From Pannonibacter sp. SL95 (GTDB taxonomy: Bacteria; Pseudomonadota; Alphaproteobacteria; Rhizobiales; Stappiaceae): a stretch of DNA of 64,000 nt. A model generated the notes under the pieces. It saw only the letters and a program-made list of their open reading frames with translations. It made no database searches and was not told where the DNA came from. A program made the translations under genes and the position numbers. Shown here piece after piece: positions 40,645-48,862 of this stretch. The stretch lies in contig NZ_JAPPRC010000003.1 in NCBI RefSeq assembly GCF_026672425.1, positions 1,036,501-1,100,500 on the forward strand. Direction: 5' to 3'. Position 1 is the stretch's first letter. Each line of letters starts with the position of its first letter.

Positions 40645-41172
40645 TTGGCGCGACCGGAAAACGAACCAAAAACCCCGCTTGGAGCGCGTTTGAGGCGGGT
40701 TAGAAGGGAGTTAGGCGAGCCAAAACGCGAAGATTTTGCTCGAACCCTTGCCGTTAGTAAGGACGCTCTTGCTCTGTATGAGCGGGGAGAGAACGTGCCG
40801 GCTGCAAATGTGCTGGCCGAGTACCGAATAAAATTTGGTGTCGACATTAATTGGCTACTGACAGGCGAAGGCGAAATGTTCGCAGACCCGTCAAAGCGCC
40901 CGGCAGCTGCGCCGGTACCCGCCATTGACGCGGATCTGTTCCGAGCCGTCGGCCGGCTGATTTTGAAGGTCTACAAGGACGAGGGGGTTAAGCTGCCCCC
41001 TGAAGCGCTCCTGGACGAACAGTCCGGCGCATACAACGCACTCATCGCCCGCGCAGAAGATCCGCGCGACATCACCGAGCTGACAGCCCTGCTGCCATGG
41101 TTGGAAGCGCGCCTGCGCAAGTCCTTGGCTGCGGCCGCCGCCGAGCCCGGATCTGGCAAACACGCGGGTTGA
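40645..41172 (+). CDS. c: Prophage repressor (c-type, XRE helix-turn-helix)
   Basis: It encodes 175 residues from a TTG start. No ATG precedes the DNA-binding domain in frame. The helix-turn-helix is at about 11-66 (LGARLRRVRRELGEPKREDF, LAVSKDALALYERGENVPAA), followed by YRIKFGVDINWLLTGEGEMF, the usual end of this domain in phage repressors. The C-terminal part (after residue 90) is helical with no peptidase motif, so it is not LexA-type. The gene is transcribed toward the left end and divergent from ner, as Mu c. The weak start fits low, controlled expression. Confidence 0.88.
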   Translation: MARPENEPKTPLGARLRRVRRELGEPKREDFARTLAVSKDALALYERGENVPAANVLAEYRIKFGVDINWLLTGEGEMFADPSKRPAAAPVPAIDADLFRAVGRLILKVYKDEGVKLPPEALLDEQSGAYNALIARAEDPRDITELTALLPWLEARLRKSLAAAAAEPGSGKHAG

Positions 41173-41336
41173 TGCTGATAGGAAGTGCAATCATCAGTAT
41201 AATTGCCAAAGCCTTGGTAAACTGTCCGTTTCCAAATGCTCGCTTGAGACGATTTCAACTCGCACTCGCGTAAAAAGCGCACCCTCCGGCCGCATCGTTC
41301 GCCGCCGCTTAGGACAGCGCGGCCCTAGACCGTTCG

Positions 41337-41422
41337 ATGAAACTTAAATTCCTCGAAAATTCGCAAAAAAATATTCAAAATCAAATGTTTAGTTCAAGTT
41401 TCATGGGCGGATGAAACTTGAA
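41337..41422. repeat. Left-end dyad TTCAAGTTTCAT-N6-ATGAAACTTGAA plus a third half-site
   Basis: A perfect 12-bp inverted repeat (41393-41404 and 41411-41422) is separated by GGGCGG. A third related half-site, ATGAAACTTAAAT, lies at 41337-41349. It lies in AT-rich DNA 220 bases after the repressor stop and 300 bases inside the left terminus. It could be an operator or protein-binding array, or a weak terminator of the repressor transcript (TTT follows). It differs from the GACG-N5-WTTTGCA repeats. The rest of 41173-41579 holds no gene. Confidence 0.6.
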
Positions 41423-41579
41423 TTTGGCCTGCTCGACCTTCCGGAGGCAAAAACAGCAAAAGCCCGAGACCGGTTTAACGGCGGAGTTCTGCGGTTTTGA
41501 ACACTATTTGAAGAGCTTCCCAAGCCTCGACCTCAGCCCACGAGCCTCGGTTCAAATGCTGGCCGGATCCCTGATATGC

Positions 41580-41595
41580 TGCAAATCAGGGCGTC
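41580..41595 (-). repeat. Internal left-end transposase-binding repeat (L2-like)
   Basis: On the minus strand it reads GACG-CCCTG-ATTTGCA, the same 16-bp pattern as the repeats at the very ends, facing inward. It lies 125 bases from the terminus. In Mu, L2 lies about 110 bases from the end, so the placement is comparable. A possible weak third site is near 41454-41469 but has several mismatches. Confidence 0.7.
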
Positions 41596-41696
41596 AAATT
41601 CTCGCGAGTAATTCCATCCGGAGCTAGCGGGACTTCTTGTTCTTTTCCAATCGCTTACCGGTCTTTCCCGCACGTTCCCACTTGTTCCCGGTTAAC

Positions 41697-41712
41697 TGCA
41701 AAACCACCCGTC
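41697..41712 (-). repeat. Terminal left-end transposase-binding repeat (L1-like)
   Basis: GACG-GGTGG-TTTTGCA on the minus strand starts 8 bases inside the terminus, at exactly the same offset as R1 at the right end (902-917). The two termini share TGT, GACG and TTTTGCA at identical positions. Confidence 0.8.
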
Positions 41713-41720
41713 AAACAACA

Positions 41721-41725
41721 CGCAG
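41721..41725. repeat. 5-bp target-site duplication, left-end copy (CGCAG)
   Basis: It is identical to 889-893. Removing the prophage and one copy joins ...CTAGTCGCAG to GGCAGAGCC, restoring the uninterrupted target downstream of the tRNA. Confidence 0.88.
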
Positions 41726-42053
41726 GGCAGAGCCGGGGTCAGCGGGTAGATTTCCGAGCCCTCGTTGCGGAGCGGAATGGCGCTGTCCCGGCTGTCCTGT
41801 CCTTGCATCAGCGGCACCCGCAGAGGCTGCCCCTGACCACTAACCGGCTGCGCCAACACTCGACCCGCGCCCTCAACCAAACCGAGCGCCAGCACACCAC
41901 GTCCGACAAGTCTGCCACCCCGCCCCACCTGCCGCCTCCCTCGCCTCGAAGCCCGATGGGACGTTAGATCGAGCGGGCGTGGGTTGAATGGGGGAGGAAT
42001 TGTGAGGGCTGTTTGCTGTAGAGTGACCTAGTACATGCAGGCCCATCAATTTT
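41726..42053. other. Intergenic host DNA right of the prophage, no gene seen
   Basis: The first 200 bases are GC-rich without a convincing coding frame. A 78-codon minus frame (41692-41928) reads out of the host into the phage end. In the restored target it would stop two codons past the junction, so it is not credible as a disrupted gene. From about 42000 the DNA becomes markedly AT-rich. No RNA or repeat was recognised. Confidence 0.5.
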
Positions 42054-42671
42054 CTACTCTTGTTTTGAGAGCTTTAGTGGGCCTAGTTTACTGTCGTATA
42101 TCCCATATATATCAACAGATCCCTTGCTTAAGCCGAAAAATAAGTTATACTTTTCATAAGTATATAGTCGCGCCGTTCCATCTGAGTTTGCGTTCATTTC
42201 GGAATGAGTTCCCAGTTTTTCTGTAATTTCATCTATTGTCGTCCCCTTTGATATTCCAAAAATTCGATCATTAATTTTTGGCTCGAGGTATGGAACGTGT
42301 AAAATATATTGGACGTGCCCGTCCTTGAATTTAATTACCGTCTCTGATTGTACATTTTCTGAATACAAGTCATTGTTCTTGTATGTCCATCGAGAATCAT
42401 TTTCTCTTTTTGCTGGCTCACCTTTTATGAAAAGTACATCTTCTTTTGAAGCTCCCAGAGATACGTCTTGGAATCTATTCATTTTTGTTGGTAGGGAGCT
42501 TATGTATTGGTATGCAAAGGTTGATGCAAGCAGGGCAGCAGCCAAAGCTATTGGTGCGGCTATGAGGTAAGCCGTTATTTTTTTCCAGTTCCAGTTATGT
42601 CTGGTTACTGTAAAAATTATTGTAATCGAAAGTAAAATTGCAGCAAGGAAGATTCCCGTTCCTATAGACAT
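42054..42671 (-). CDS. Membrane-anchored protein with BamE/SmpA-like domains, in an AT-rich island
   Basis: It encodes 205 residues. Two N-terminal membrane segments (GIFLAAILLSITIIFTV and ITAYLIAAPIALAAALLAST) are followed by two similar modules. The first has VSLGASKEDVLFIKGEPAKR then WTYKNN. The second has GISKGTTIDEITEKLGTHSE then RLYTYEKYNLFFG. The G-x-S/T-x-x-E-V ... G-x-P ... W/Y-x-Y pattern resembles the SmpA/BamE fold. The gene is far more AT-rich than its neighbours and uses A/T-ending codons, a sign of recent transfer. Function unknown. Confidence 0.72.
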   Translation of the reverse strand: MSIGTGIFLAAILLSITIIFTVTRHNWNWKKITAYLIAAPIALAAALLASTFAYQYISSLPTKMNRFQDVSLGASKEDVLFIKGEPAKRENDSRWTYKNNDLYSENVQSETVIKFKDGHVQYILHVPYLEPKINDRIFGISKGTTIDEITEKLGTHSEMNANSDGTARLYTYEKYNLFFGLSKGSVDIYGIYDSKLGPLKLSKQE

Positions 42672-43112
42672 GTGCAGTGCCCATTCGGTGGCGTCGTGAC
42701 TATTCTCAAATATTATCAGGTCGGTTTGTCTTGGAAAGGTTTCAATTTTTGTAAATAATATATCAAAGGCTTAAGGCTGCTCAAGTGATCGTATATGAAA
42801 AGGCAGTAACCGAGCCAGGACTCTCGAGCTTGGCGTTCGTTGGGCGAGACCATGGATCACTGGCTAGATGCGTCCCGAAGGCTGAATGTACCCCGCCTTT
42901 TTTAGCGGCTCTGTTTGCGAGCAATTTTCGACCAGACCCACTCGAAACTCGGCCCCATTTAATACTTGACTCAACACCTCATATTTTAATACTCCCTCCC
43001 ATAACGGTGCAGCGCGGATGGTGCGCGCCGGATTTGCCAGCCCAAAGCAAGCGATCCCTTCCTTGAACCGCGGTCCGGACTGAAACGTCCCGGGCCTTTC
43101 GGGAGCCTTTTC
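42672..43112. promoter_or_regulatory. Intergenic region with likely heme-operon promoter
   Basis: The 441 bases lie between divergent genes. Near the receptor gene TTGACT (42965-42970) could be a -35 box, with an AT-rich stretch about 17 bases later. The sequence TTTAATACT occurs twice in direct orientation, 27 bases apart (42958-42966 and 42985-42993), around this promoter. It may bind an iron regulator, but it is not a clear Fur, Irr or RirA box. GGGAG lies 7 bases before the receptor ATG. The left half is AT-rich, with no gene seen. Confidence 0.45.
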
Positions 43113-45488
43113 ATGTCTGTTGCTCCAGGGCGCGATGCCCTTTGGCTGGCGAGTGTCGCCGGCCTCGCTCTCCTTTGCGCCGCAGCCGGTACGTCGCCGG
43201 CGCTGGCCCAAACAACTGGCCAGACAACTGGCCAGACAGCTGGCCAGACAGCGGCCAAGCCCGCGCCCGGGACCCGTGCGGCAACGGCTGCGGCACCTGC
43301 CCCGGCGGCGGCTGCGGCGGCTGCCCCGGTCGCCGAGGCCGGTGGCCTCATCACCCAGCTCAGCCGCATCACGCTGTTTGCCGACCGGCAGGAAACCGCC
43401 GTGCTGGATGTGCCTGCGCATGTGTCCGTGGTGACGGGAGAGGAGCTGGAGCAGCTCGGCATTTCCGACATGCAGCAGCTGACCCGTTATCTGCCCGGCG
43501 TCACCGTGCAGCGCCAGACCTCGGCCACCGATCCGTTCAACACCTTCTCCGGCTTCACCATCCGCGGCGTCGGTGGCAACCGGGTGCAGATGCAGGTGGA
43601 CGGCTCGCGCGTCGCCGAGCGCATCACCGACGGCACCCGCGACTATCTCGACTTCAACTTCGTGCGTCAGGTGGAGGTGGTGCGCGGCCCGGCCTCGGTG
43701 CTGTGGGGCGCCGATGCGCTGGGCGGTGTTGTCGCCGTCGAGACCCTGGACCCGGAAGACGTGCTGAAGGGCCGCAAGATGGGCGGCGAGGGCCGCGTTG
43801 CCTATGACAGTTTCAACAGCTCCGGCCTTGCCTCTGGCGTGTTCGCGCAGCGCTGGTCCGAGACCTTCGCGGTGATGGCGGCCGTGTCGCGGCAGGCGAG
43901 CGAGGAGGCGAAACTCTCCAACGCCCGCGCCGACGGCGGCATCTACGGCTGCCCGCGCGTGCTCTCGGCTGGCCAGTTGCCCTGCGACAAGCTCGACCCG
44001 ACCAATGCCGACAGTTATCGCGGCCTGTTCAAGTTCGTCTGGACGCCGTCGAACGAGCACCGGCTGGAGGCCTCGGCCGACCTTCTGCGGCGCACGACCG
44101 ACGTGGACTACACCCGCACGCGCGGGGTCCAGACCAACGGCAATGTCATCACCGGCTATGACCGTGACCTGACCCTGACGCGCAACCGCTTCGCGCTGGA
44201 ACACAGCTGGACTCCGGACAGCGGCTTCCTCGACGAGCTGAAGACCACCTTCGCCTACACACCGCACAAGTATGACCGCAAGGGCCTCCAGCGCGGCCGC
44301 AACAAGGCCGGGCAGGGCTACATCCTGCAGGATTATCTCTCCTACAAGGAGAACTTCTTCGAGCTGGACGTGCAGGCGACCAAGGCCTTCGAACTCGGTG
44401 CCACCGACCACGAGCTGACCTTCGGCTTCGATGGCGATTATTCCAAGGTCGACTACACCCGCCTTGACCGCACCACCAACCTTGCCACCGGCGCGGTGAC
44501 GGAGGCGCGGGCGGGCGGCTTCAACTTCGCCAATTCCGACACGCGCCGGGCCGATGTCTATGCCCAGCACAAGATCGGCCTGTTCGACAACAAGCTGGAG
44601 CTGACGCCGGGCCTGCGCCTGGCCACCTACCGCATCAATCCGCGTCCGAATCCGGATTACAAGGTCGTGCCCGGCTCCGAGCCGCGCGTGCGGGAGGATA
44701 CGGCGCTGCTGAAGAGCCTCGGCGCGCTTTATCACATCGATGACACCTGGTCGGTCTGGGGCAAGTACGGCGAAGGCTTCAAGATGCCGACGGCGCAGCA
44801 GCTCTTCACCTCCGTGCCCGGTGCCGCCTTCGACCAGATCCCGGCGCCGAACCTGAAGCCGGAAAAGGTGCGCAGCCTCGAGGCCGGTGTCCGCGCCCAG
44901 ATCGAGCGCGGCTACCTGTCGATCACCGGCTTCCGCGCCGACTACACCGACTTCATCGAGAGCTTCTACAACCCGCCCGGCACCAATGACTACACCTACC
45001 GCAACCTGTCGGAAGTGGCCGTCTGGGGCGTGGAAGTGGAGGGCGCCTATGGCCTGACCGAGGATCTCACCGCCACCGCCAGCGTCGCCTGGCAGAAGGG
45101 CACGCAGAAGGCCGCAGCCGGCGCCGCCACGACGCCGCACACCCTGCCGCCGCTCACCGCCGTGCTCGGTCTCAGCTACGCGCTGCCGCAGTACAACCTG
45201 ACGCTGGATGCGATGACCCGCATGGCCGCGCCGGTCTACGAGACCTCCTCGCCCACCGGCTTCAAGCCGGGTGGCTATGCGGTGCTCGATGTCTTTGCCT
45301 CCTGGCAGGTCACCGAAATGGCAAGCCTCGATCTCGGAGTGAAGAACGTCTTCGACACCCGCTATTTCGAGGCCTCCGCCGCCGGCATGACCACGCGGCC
45401 GACCTCGGCCATTGCCAACCAGAACCCGCTCGAGCTGCAGACCGGCCCCGGCCGCACCTTCCAGGCCTCGTTCAACGTTAAGTTCTGA
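43113..45488 (+). CDS. TonB-dependent heme/hemoglobin receptor
   Basis: It encodes 791 residues. A signal peptide (LASVAGLALLCAAAGTSPAL-A) is followed by a low-complexity linker with TGQTTGQTAGQT repeats. The plug domain carries LDVPAHVSVVTGEELEQLGI, IRGVGGNRVQMQVDGSRVAE and VEVVRGPASVLWGADALGGV. The 22-strand barrel ends in an aromatic-terminated strand (FQASFNVKF). The plug motifs are those of the heme/hemoglobin receptor family (HmuR-like). It imports heme across the outer membrane with TonB energy. It heads an operon with an ABC protein, a heme carrier and ChaN. The FRAP/NPNL box and heme-ligand histidines were not verified. Confidence 0.9.
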   Translation: MSVAPGRDALWLASVAGLALLCAAAGTSPALAQTTGQTTGQTAGQTAAKPAPGTRAATAAAPAPAAAAAAAPVAEAGGLITQLSRITLFADRQETAVLDVPAHVSVVTGEELEQLGISDMQQLTRYLPGVTVQRQTSATDPFNTFSGFTIRGVGGNRVQMQVDGSRVAERITDGTRDYLDFNFVRQVEVVRGPASVLWGADALGGVVAVETLDPEDVLKGRKMGGEGRVAYDSFNSSGLASGVFAQRWSETFAVMAAVSRQASEEAKLSNARADGGIYGCPRVLSAGQLPCDKLDPTNADSYRGLFKFVWTPSNEHRLEASADLLRRTTDVDYTRTRGVQTNGNVITGYDRDLTLTRNRFALEHSWTPDSGFLDELKTTFAYTPHKYDRKGLQRGRNKAGQGYILQDYLSYKENFFELDVQATKAFELGATDHELTFGFDGDYSKVDYTRLDRTTNLATGAVTEARAGGFNFANSDTRRADVYAQHKIGLFDNKLELTPGLRLATYRINPRPNPDYKVVPGSEPRVREDTALLKSLGALYHIDDTWSVWGKYGEGFKMPTAQQLFTSVPGAAFDQIPAPNLKPEKVRSLEAGVRAQIERGYLSITGFRADYTDFIESFYNPPGTNDYTYRNLSEVAVWGVEVEGAYGLTEDLTATASVAWQKGTQKAAAGAATTPHTLPPLTAVLGLSYALPQYNLTLDAMTRMAAPVYETSSPTGFKPGGYAVLDVFASWQVTEMASLDLGVKNVFDTRYFEASAAGMTTRPTSAIANQNPLELQTGPGRTFQASFNVKF

Positions 45489-45492
45489 TCCG

Positions 45493-47247
45493 ATGCGCGC
45501 TGTTCTTGCCCGCATTTATCGCCTGACGCGGCTTGCCGCGTCAGGGCCCGGCGCGTCGATGGCGCTGGTTCTTTATGCCGTGGTGCTCGGGCTGCAGTTT
45601 GCCGCCGTCTGGGTGTCGGTGCAGATCATCAGCTGGTACAAGGCCTTCTATGACGCGCTGGAACGGCGGGATGCGGCAGAAGCCCTGCTTCAGGTCGGCC
45701 ATTTTGCCGCGCTGACTGCGGCTGCCGCCGCGTGTTTCCTCGTTGGCGACTGGCTGCGCAAACGGCTGCAGATGCGCCTGCGCGCGCGGCTGACGTCTTG
45801 CATGCAGGATGCCTGGCTTGCCAACAAGGCCTACTGGCATCTGCGCCCCGGCTTTTCGGCGCAGCCAGTCGACAACCCGGACCAACGCATTGCCGAAGAC
45901 TGCCGCAAGTTCATCGAGCGGCTGCTCATCGAAACGCTGGACGTGATCTCAAACGCGGTCGCCCTTGTCTCCTATGTGGCGGTGCTGTGGTCACTTTCAG
46001 CCGTGCCACTCAGCTTCCACCTGTTTGGTCTCGATGTGGAAATCCCGCGTTACATGGTCTGGGCCGCCTTCCTCTATGTGGCTGTGTCGAGCCTCCTGAC
46101 CCATTTGCTGGGCCGGCCGGTCAAGGGGCTGGTGTTCCAGCAGGAGCGCTGCGAGGCGGACTTCCGCCATGCTCTGGTGCAGCTGCGGGAAGGCACGGAC
46201 GAAATTGCACAGTCCTCCGGCGAGGAGGCGGAGCGCCGCCGCCTTGAGCGCAGGTTCGGCGAGATCCGCCGCAACTGGCACCGGCTTATCCGCGCCGAAG
46301 TCATCCTCGGCCTGTTCGTCCGGCCCTACATGCAGACGATCCTGCGCATTCCGACCTTTCTGGCCTTGCCCATCTATTTTGCCGGAAACCTGACCCTCGG
46401 CGGGCTGATGCAGCTGGCGCAGAGCTTCTCCACCACCGCAACGACCCTGAGCTGGTTCATCTTCTCCTACCGGGATCTGGCGGAATTCGTGGCGGTGTCG
46501 GAGCGTCTGGATGACCTTTTGGCGCTGACGCGCAATCCGCAGACGCCTGAGGGCGTGCCGCAGGCGATCACGCGGGGGCCAGCCCCCGGCGGCGGCATGA
46601 AGCTGCAAGGTGTCGCGCTCTCCACTCCGCAGGGCAGGCGGCTGGCTCCGGTTCCGGATATGGCGCTGCAGCCCGGTCAGAGCCTCTGGGTGGCCGGGCC
46701 GTCAGGGGCCGGCAAGAGCACGCTGCTTGCGGCGCTCTCCGGCCTCTGGCCCTTTGGCGAGGGCCGCATCAGCGTGCCCGAAGGGTCGCGCCTCGTGCTG
46801 CCGCAGACCCCGCGTGTCTTCCCCGAAGGTCTCGCTCATGCCGTGACCTATCCACGGGAGCCGGAGGACGTGGGCCGTGACGCCATCGAGGCGGCCCTCC
46901 GGGAGACCGGTCTGGGGCACAAGCTCGCCGCGCTCGATCTGCCTGGGCCAGAGGGTTATGCGGGCCTGTCGATGGGCGAACGCCAGCGTCTTGCCCTGGC
47001 GCGGGTCTTCATCCACCGGCCTGCCGTGCTCATCCTGGATGAAGCAACCAGCGCCCTTGATGCCCGCAGCGAGGTGGACCTGCTGGCCAGGGTCAGGGCC
47101 GAACTGCCCAACGCCACCATCATCTGCGCCGCCCATCGCCCGCCCGAGGGGCTCGCGCCCTACCAGATCCTCGCCCTTGACCCCGCAGCCGCCACTGACC
47201 GTGCAAGTCAGCCGCTGCCAGCCCCACGTGCCGGAGCCCTCGCATGA
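45493..47247 (+). CDS. ABC transporter permease/ATPase fusion (SbmA/BacA-like, YddA type)
   Basis: From ATG 45493, five bases after the receptor stop, the product has 584 residues. The N-terminal membrane domain (about 1-370, six or so helices) has WYKAFYDALERRDAAEALLQ, NPDQRIAEDCRKFIERLLIE and the FRHALVQLREGTDEIAQSSG segment typical of SbmA/BacA. The C-terminal ATPase has Walker A GPSGAGKST at 402-410, signature LSMGERQ at 492-498 and Walker B VLILDE at 512-517. Family members import peptides, bleomycin or vitamin B12 (Rv1819c). Here it sits in a heme operon in place of HmuTUV, so heme is a possible substrate (inference). Confidence 0.88.
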   Translation: MRAVLARIYRLTRLAASGPGASMALVLYAVVLGLQFAAVWVSVQIISWYKAFYDALERRDAAEALLQVGHFAALTAAAAACFLVGDWLRKRLQMRLRARLTSCMQDAWLANKAYWHLRPGFSAQPVDNPDQRIAEDCRKFIERLLIETLDVISNAVALVSYVAVLWSLSAVPLSFHLFGLDVEIPRYMVWAAFLYVAVSSLLTHLLGRPVKGLVFQQERCEADFRHALVQLREGTDEIAQSSGEEAERRRLERRFGEIRRNWHRLIRAEVILGLFVRPYMQTILRIPTFLALPIYFAGNLTLGGLMQLAQSFSTTATTLSWFIFSYRDLAEFVAVSERLDDLLALTRNPQTPEGVPQAITRGPAPGGGMKLQGVALSTPQGRRLAPVPDMALQPGQSLWVAGPSGAGKSTLLAALSGLWPFGEGRISVPEGSRLVLPQTPRVFPEGLAHAVTYPREPEDVGRDAIEAALRETGLGHKLAALDLPGPEGYAGLSMGERQRLALARVFIHRPAVLILDEATSALDARSEVDLLARVRAELPNATIICAAHRPPEGLAPYQILALDPAAATDRASQPLPAPRAGALA

Positions 47248-47927
47248 CCGATCAAGTCAAACGCCACCGTCTCGACGTCCAGCCTGCCGCCGTCTTCCCG
47301 CTGCTTCCCGGCCTTGGCCGCATCATGGTCATTGTGCGGAGCGCCGGCAGCCTGCACGAGCGCATCGGCCCCCTCGACACGGCCGAGATCAGCGACCACA
47401 GCGTCACCCTGTCCGGCGCCTGCCACGCGGCCGTCATCGACCTGAATTCCCTCGACAGCCTGCACTACGACACCTCCTCGGTGATGAAGGACAAGGTGCT
47501 GCCGCGGCTTGACTTCATGACCGCCAGCGGCGAGCCGGGCGTCTCCGTCGTGGGGCTGGAGGGGGCCGAGCCGTTCGAGACGGCGCTGCGCCAGTTTGCC
47601 CGCATTCCGGCTGTTGCGCCCGAGCGGGCCGCCGCCGAGGCCACGCCGCCCGAGACCGGGGACGATCCCGCAGCTCCGGTGCTGGAGGCGCTGGTCGGCG
47701 GCGATCCGGTGACAATCCGTTTCGAGACCGCCAGCGTGCGCCAGCAGTGGCAGGGCAAGGTCGAGGCGGTGAAGCCGATGAGCGGCTTCTTCAACATCAT
47801 GACGCCGGATTTCCACCTGCATCTGAAGGCCGGCACCGTCGCCGCCTGGCAGGACGCGGACAGCTGGCGCCATGCCCTTGACGCTGAGGGCAACCGCACC
47901 GGCCTCGCCATCGGGCCGCTCGCATGA
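47244..47927 (+). CDS. HutX/HmuS-like cytosolic heme carrier
   Basis: It encodes 227 residues, start overlapping the ABC stop by ATGA. LLPGLGRIMVIVRSAGSLHE then RIGPLDTAEISD corresponds to the 'LGRVMALTRN..AVHEKIG' core of HmuS/HutX proteins. The end GFFNIMTPDFHLHLKAGTVA matches their C-terminal motif. A variable Pro/Glu-rich linker (about 130-150) lies between. HutX-type proteins accept heme in the cytoplasm and pass it to heme-degrading enzymes. A histidine that could bind heme lies in HLHL. It overlaps chaN by ATGA. Confidence 0.83.
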   Translation: MTDQVKRHRLDVQPAAVFPLLPGLGRIMVIVRSAGSLHERIGPLDTAEISDHSVTLSGACHAAVIDLNSLDSLHYDTSSVMKDKVLPRLDFMTASGEPGVSVVGLEGAEPFETALRQFARIPAVAPERAAAEATPPETGDDPAAPVLEALVGGDPVTIRFETASVRQQWQGKVEAVKPMSGFFNIMTPDFHLHLKAGTVAAWQDADSWRHALDAEGNRTGLAIGPLA

Positions 47928-48742
47928 GCGGGGCCGCCATGACCCCCGGCCAATGGATCCGGCCGTCCGACGGGGCCGTCCTCGCCCATCCCGAGGTGCT
48001 CGCCCATGCTGCCCGCGCCGATGTGGTGCTGCTGGGGGAGCAGCACGACAAGGCGGCGCAGCACCGCTGGCAGCTGCATGTCCTGGCCGGCCTCCTCGCC
48101 CATCGCGCCGACATCGCGGTCGGCTTCGAGATGTTCCCGGCACGGCTTGATCCGGTGCTGGCGCGCTGGGTGGCGGGTGAGCTGACCGAGGCCGATTTCC
48201 TCGATCAGGCGGAATGGGGCACGGTCTGGGGCTTCCCGGCCGAGATTTACCTGCCGCTGTTCCGCTTCTGCCGGCAATTCCGCCTGCCGATGCTGGGGCT
48301 CAACTGCCGCCGCGCGCTGGTGACAGAGGTCGGTATCGGTGGCTGGGACGCCATCACTGACGCCGACCGGGACGGGGTGACGCCCGCGCTGCCGGCCACC
48401 CCGGCCTATCGCCGTTTCCTGTTCGAGTTCACCGGCGGCGGCTCGCCGAACCGCAAGGTCACGAGCCCCGACGATCCGGCCTTTGACCGGTTCGTCCGCG
48501 CGCAGCAGGTCTGGGACCGCGCCTTCGCCTGCCGCATGGCTGAGGCCCGCGCGGCAAGGGGCGCGCCGCTGGTCGTCGGCATCATTGGCCGGGGTCATCT
48601 CGAATTCGGCCATGGCACGCCGGCGCAGCTGGCTGATCTCGGCGTCGCAACTGTCACGGTGCTCTTGCCGCACACCGCGCCGGAGAGACCGGCACCGGGA
48701 ATTGCCGATGCGGTCTTCGTCATGGATCCGCTGGACATGTGA
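47924..48742 (+). CDS. ChaN-like heme-binding protein
   Basis: It encodes 272 residues. ADVVLLGEQHDKAAQHRWQL then VGFEMFPARLDPVLARWVAG, WGFPAEIYLPLFRFCRQFRL and VVGIIGRGHLEFGHGTPAQL are family signatures of ChaN (Cof-like TIKI fold, GEQHD and GRGHLEFGHG). The Campylobacter homologue is an iron-regulated lipoprotein that binds two hemes. No signal peptide or lipobox is present from this start (MSGAAMTPGQWI), so it may be cytosolic or use another start. It is the last gene of the overlapping heme operon. Confidence 0.86.
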   Translation: MSGAAMTPGQWIRPSDGAVLAHPEVLAHAARADVVLLGEQHDKAAQHRWQLHVLAGLLAHRADIAVGFEMFPARLDPVLARWVAGELTEADFLDQAEWGTVWGFPAEIYLPLFRFCRQFRLPMLGLNCRRALVTEVGIGGWDAITDADRDGVTPALPATPAYRRFLFEFTGGGSPNRKVTSPDDPAFDRFVRAQQVWDRAFACRMAEARAARGAPLVVGIIGRGHLEFGHGTPAQLADLGVATVTVLLPHTAPERPAPGIADAVFVMDPLDM

Positions 48743-48862
48743 GGCCGCGCGCGACGACACACGGAGTGGTACCCGGAGTGGCACAAAAGGCCTGCCATCG
48801 CGGCGCATCTGGTCTAGGCTTGGGGCTCGACTGTTTGGGGTTCAAATGTCCGAGGCCTCGCA

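Larger units (their letters stand above)
894..41720 (-). mobile_element. Complete Mu-type transposable prophage with P2-type tail genes (40,827 bp)
   Basis: The element is bounded by a CGCAG duplication and starts TGT at both ends. The two termini agree at 17 of the first 24 positions when read inward, including GACG at positions 9-12 and TTTTGCA at 18-24. It carries a full Mu early set (c-type repressor, ner, transposase A, ATPase B, GemA, Mor). Mu packaging and head genes follow, then a P2-order contractile-tail module, and com plus a DNA methyltransferase at the right end. Genes are transcribed from 40.5 kb down to 1.0 kb except the repressor and three opposite-strand genes. Structural genes are complete except baseplate J, whose C-terminus is frameshifted. 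The prophage may therefore be defective for virions unless the frameshifts are sequencing errors. Confidence 0.95.

Noticed and set aside
41692-41928. 78-codon minus frame crossing the left prophage end, as a host gene split by insertion
   Set aside because: In the restored target the frame would stop two codons beyond the junction, and its product is low in features. The matching part on the other side (823-888) is intergenic DNA after the tRNA.
42864-45515. Long minus-strand frame (883 codons) opposite the heme receptor
   Set aside because: The receptor frame has signal peptide, plug and barrel motifs. The antisense product is Arg/Gly/Val-rich with no domain, the usual shadow of a GC-rich gene.
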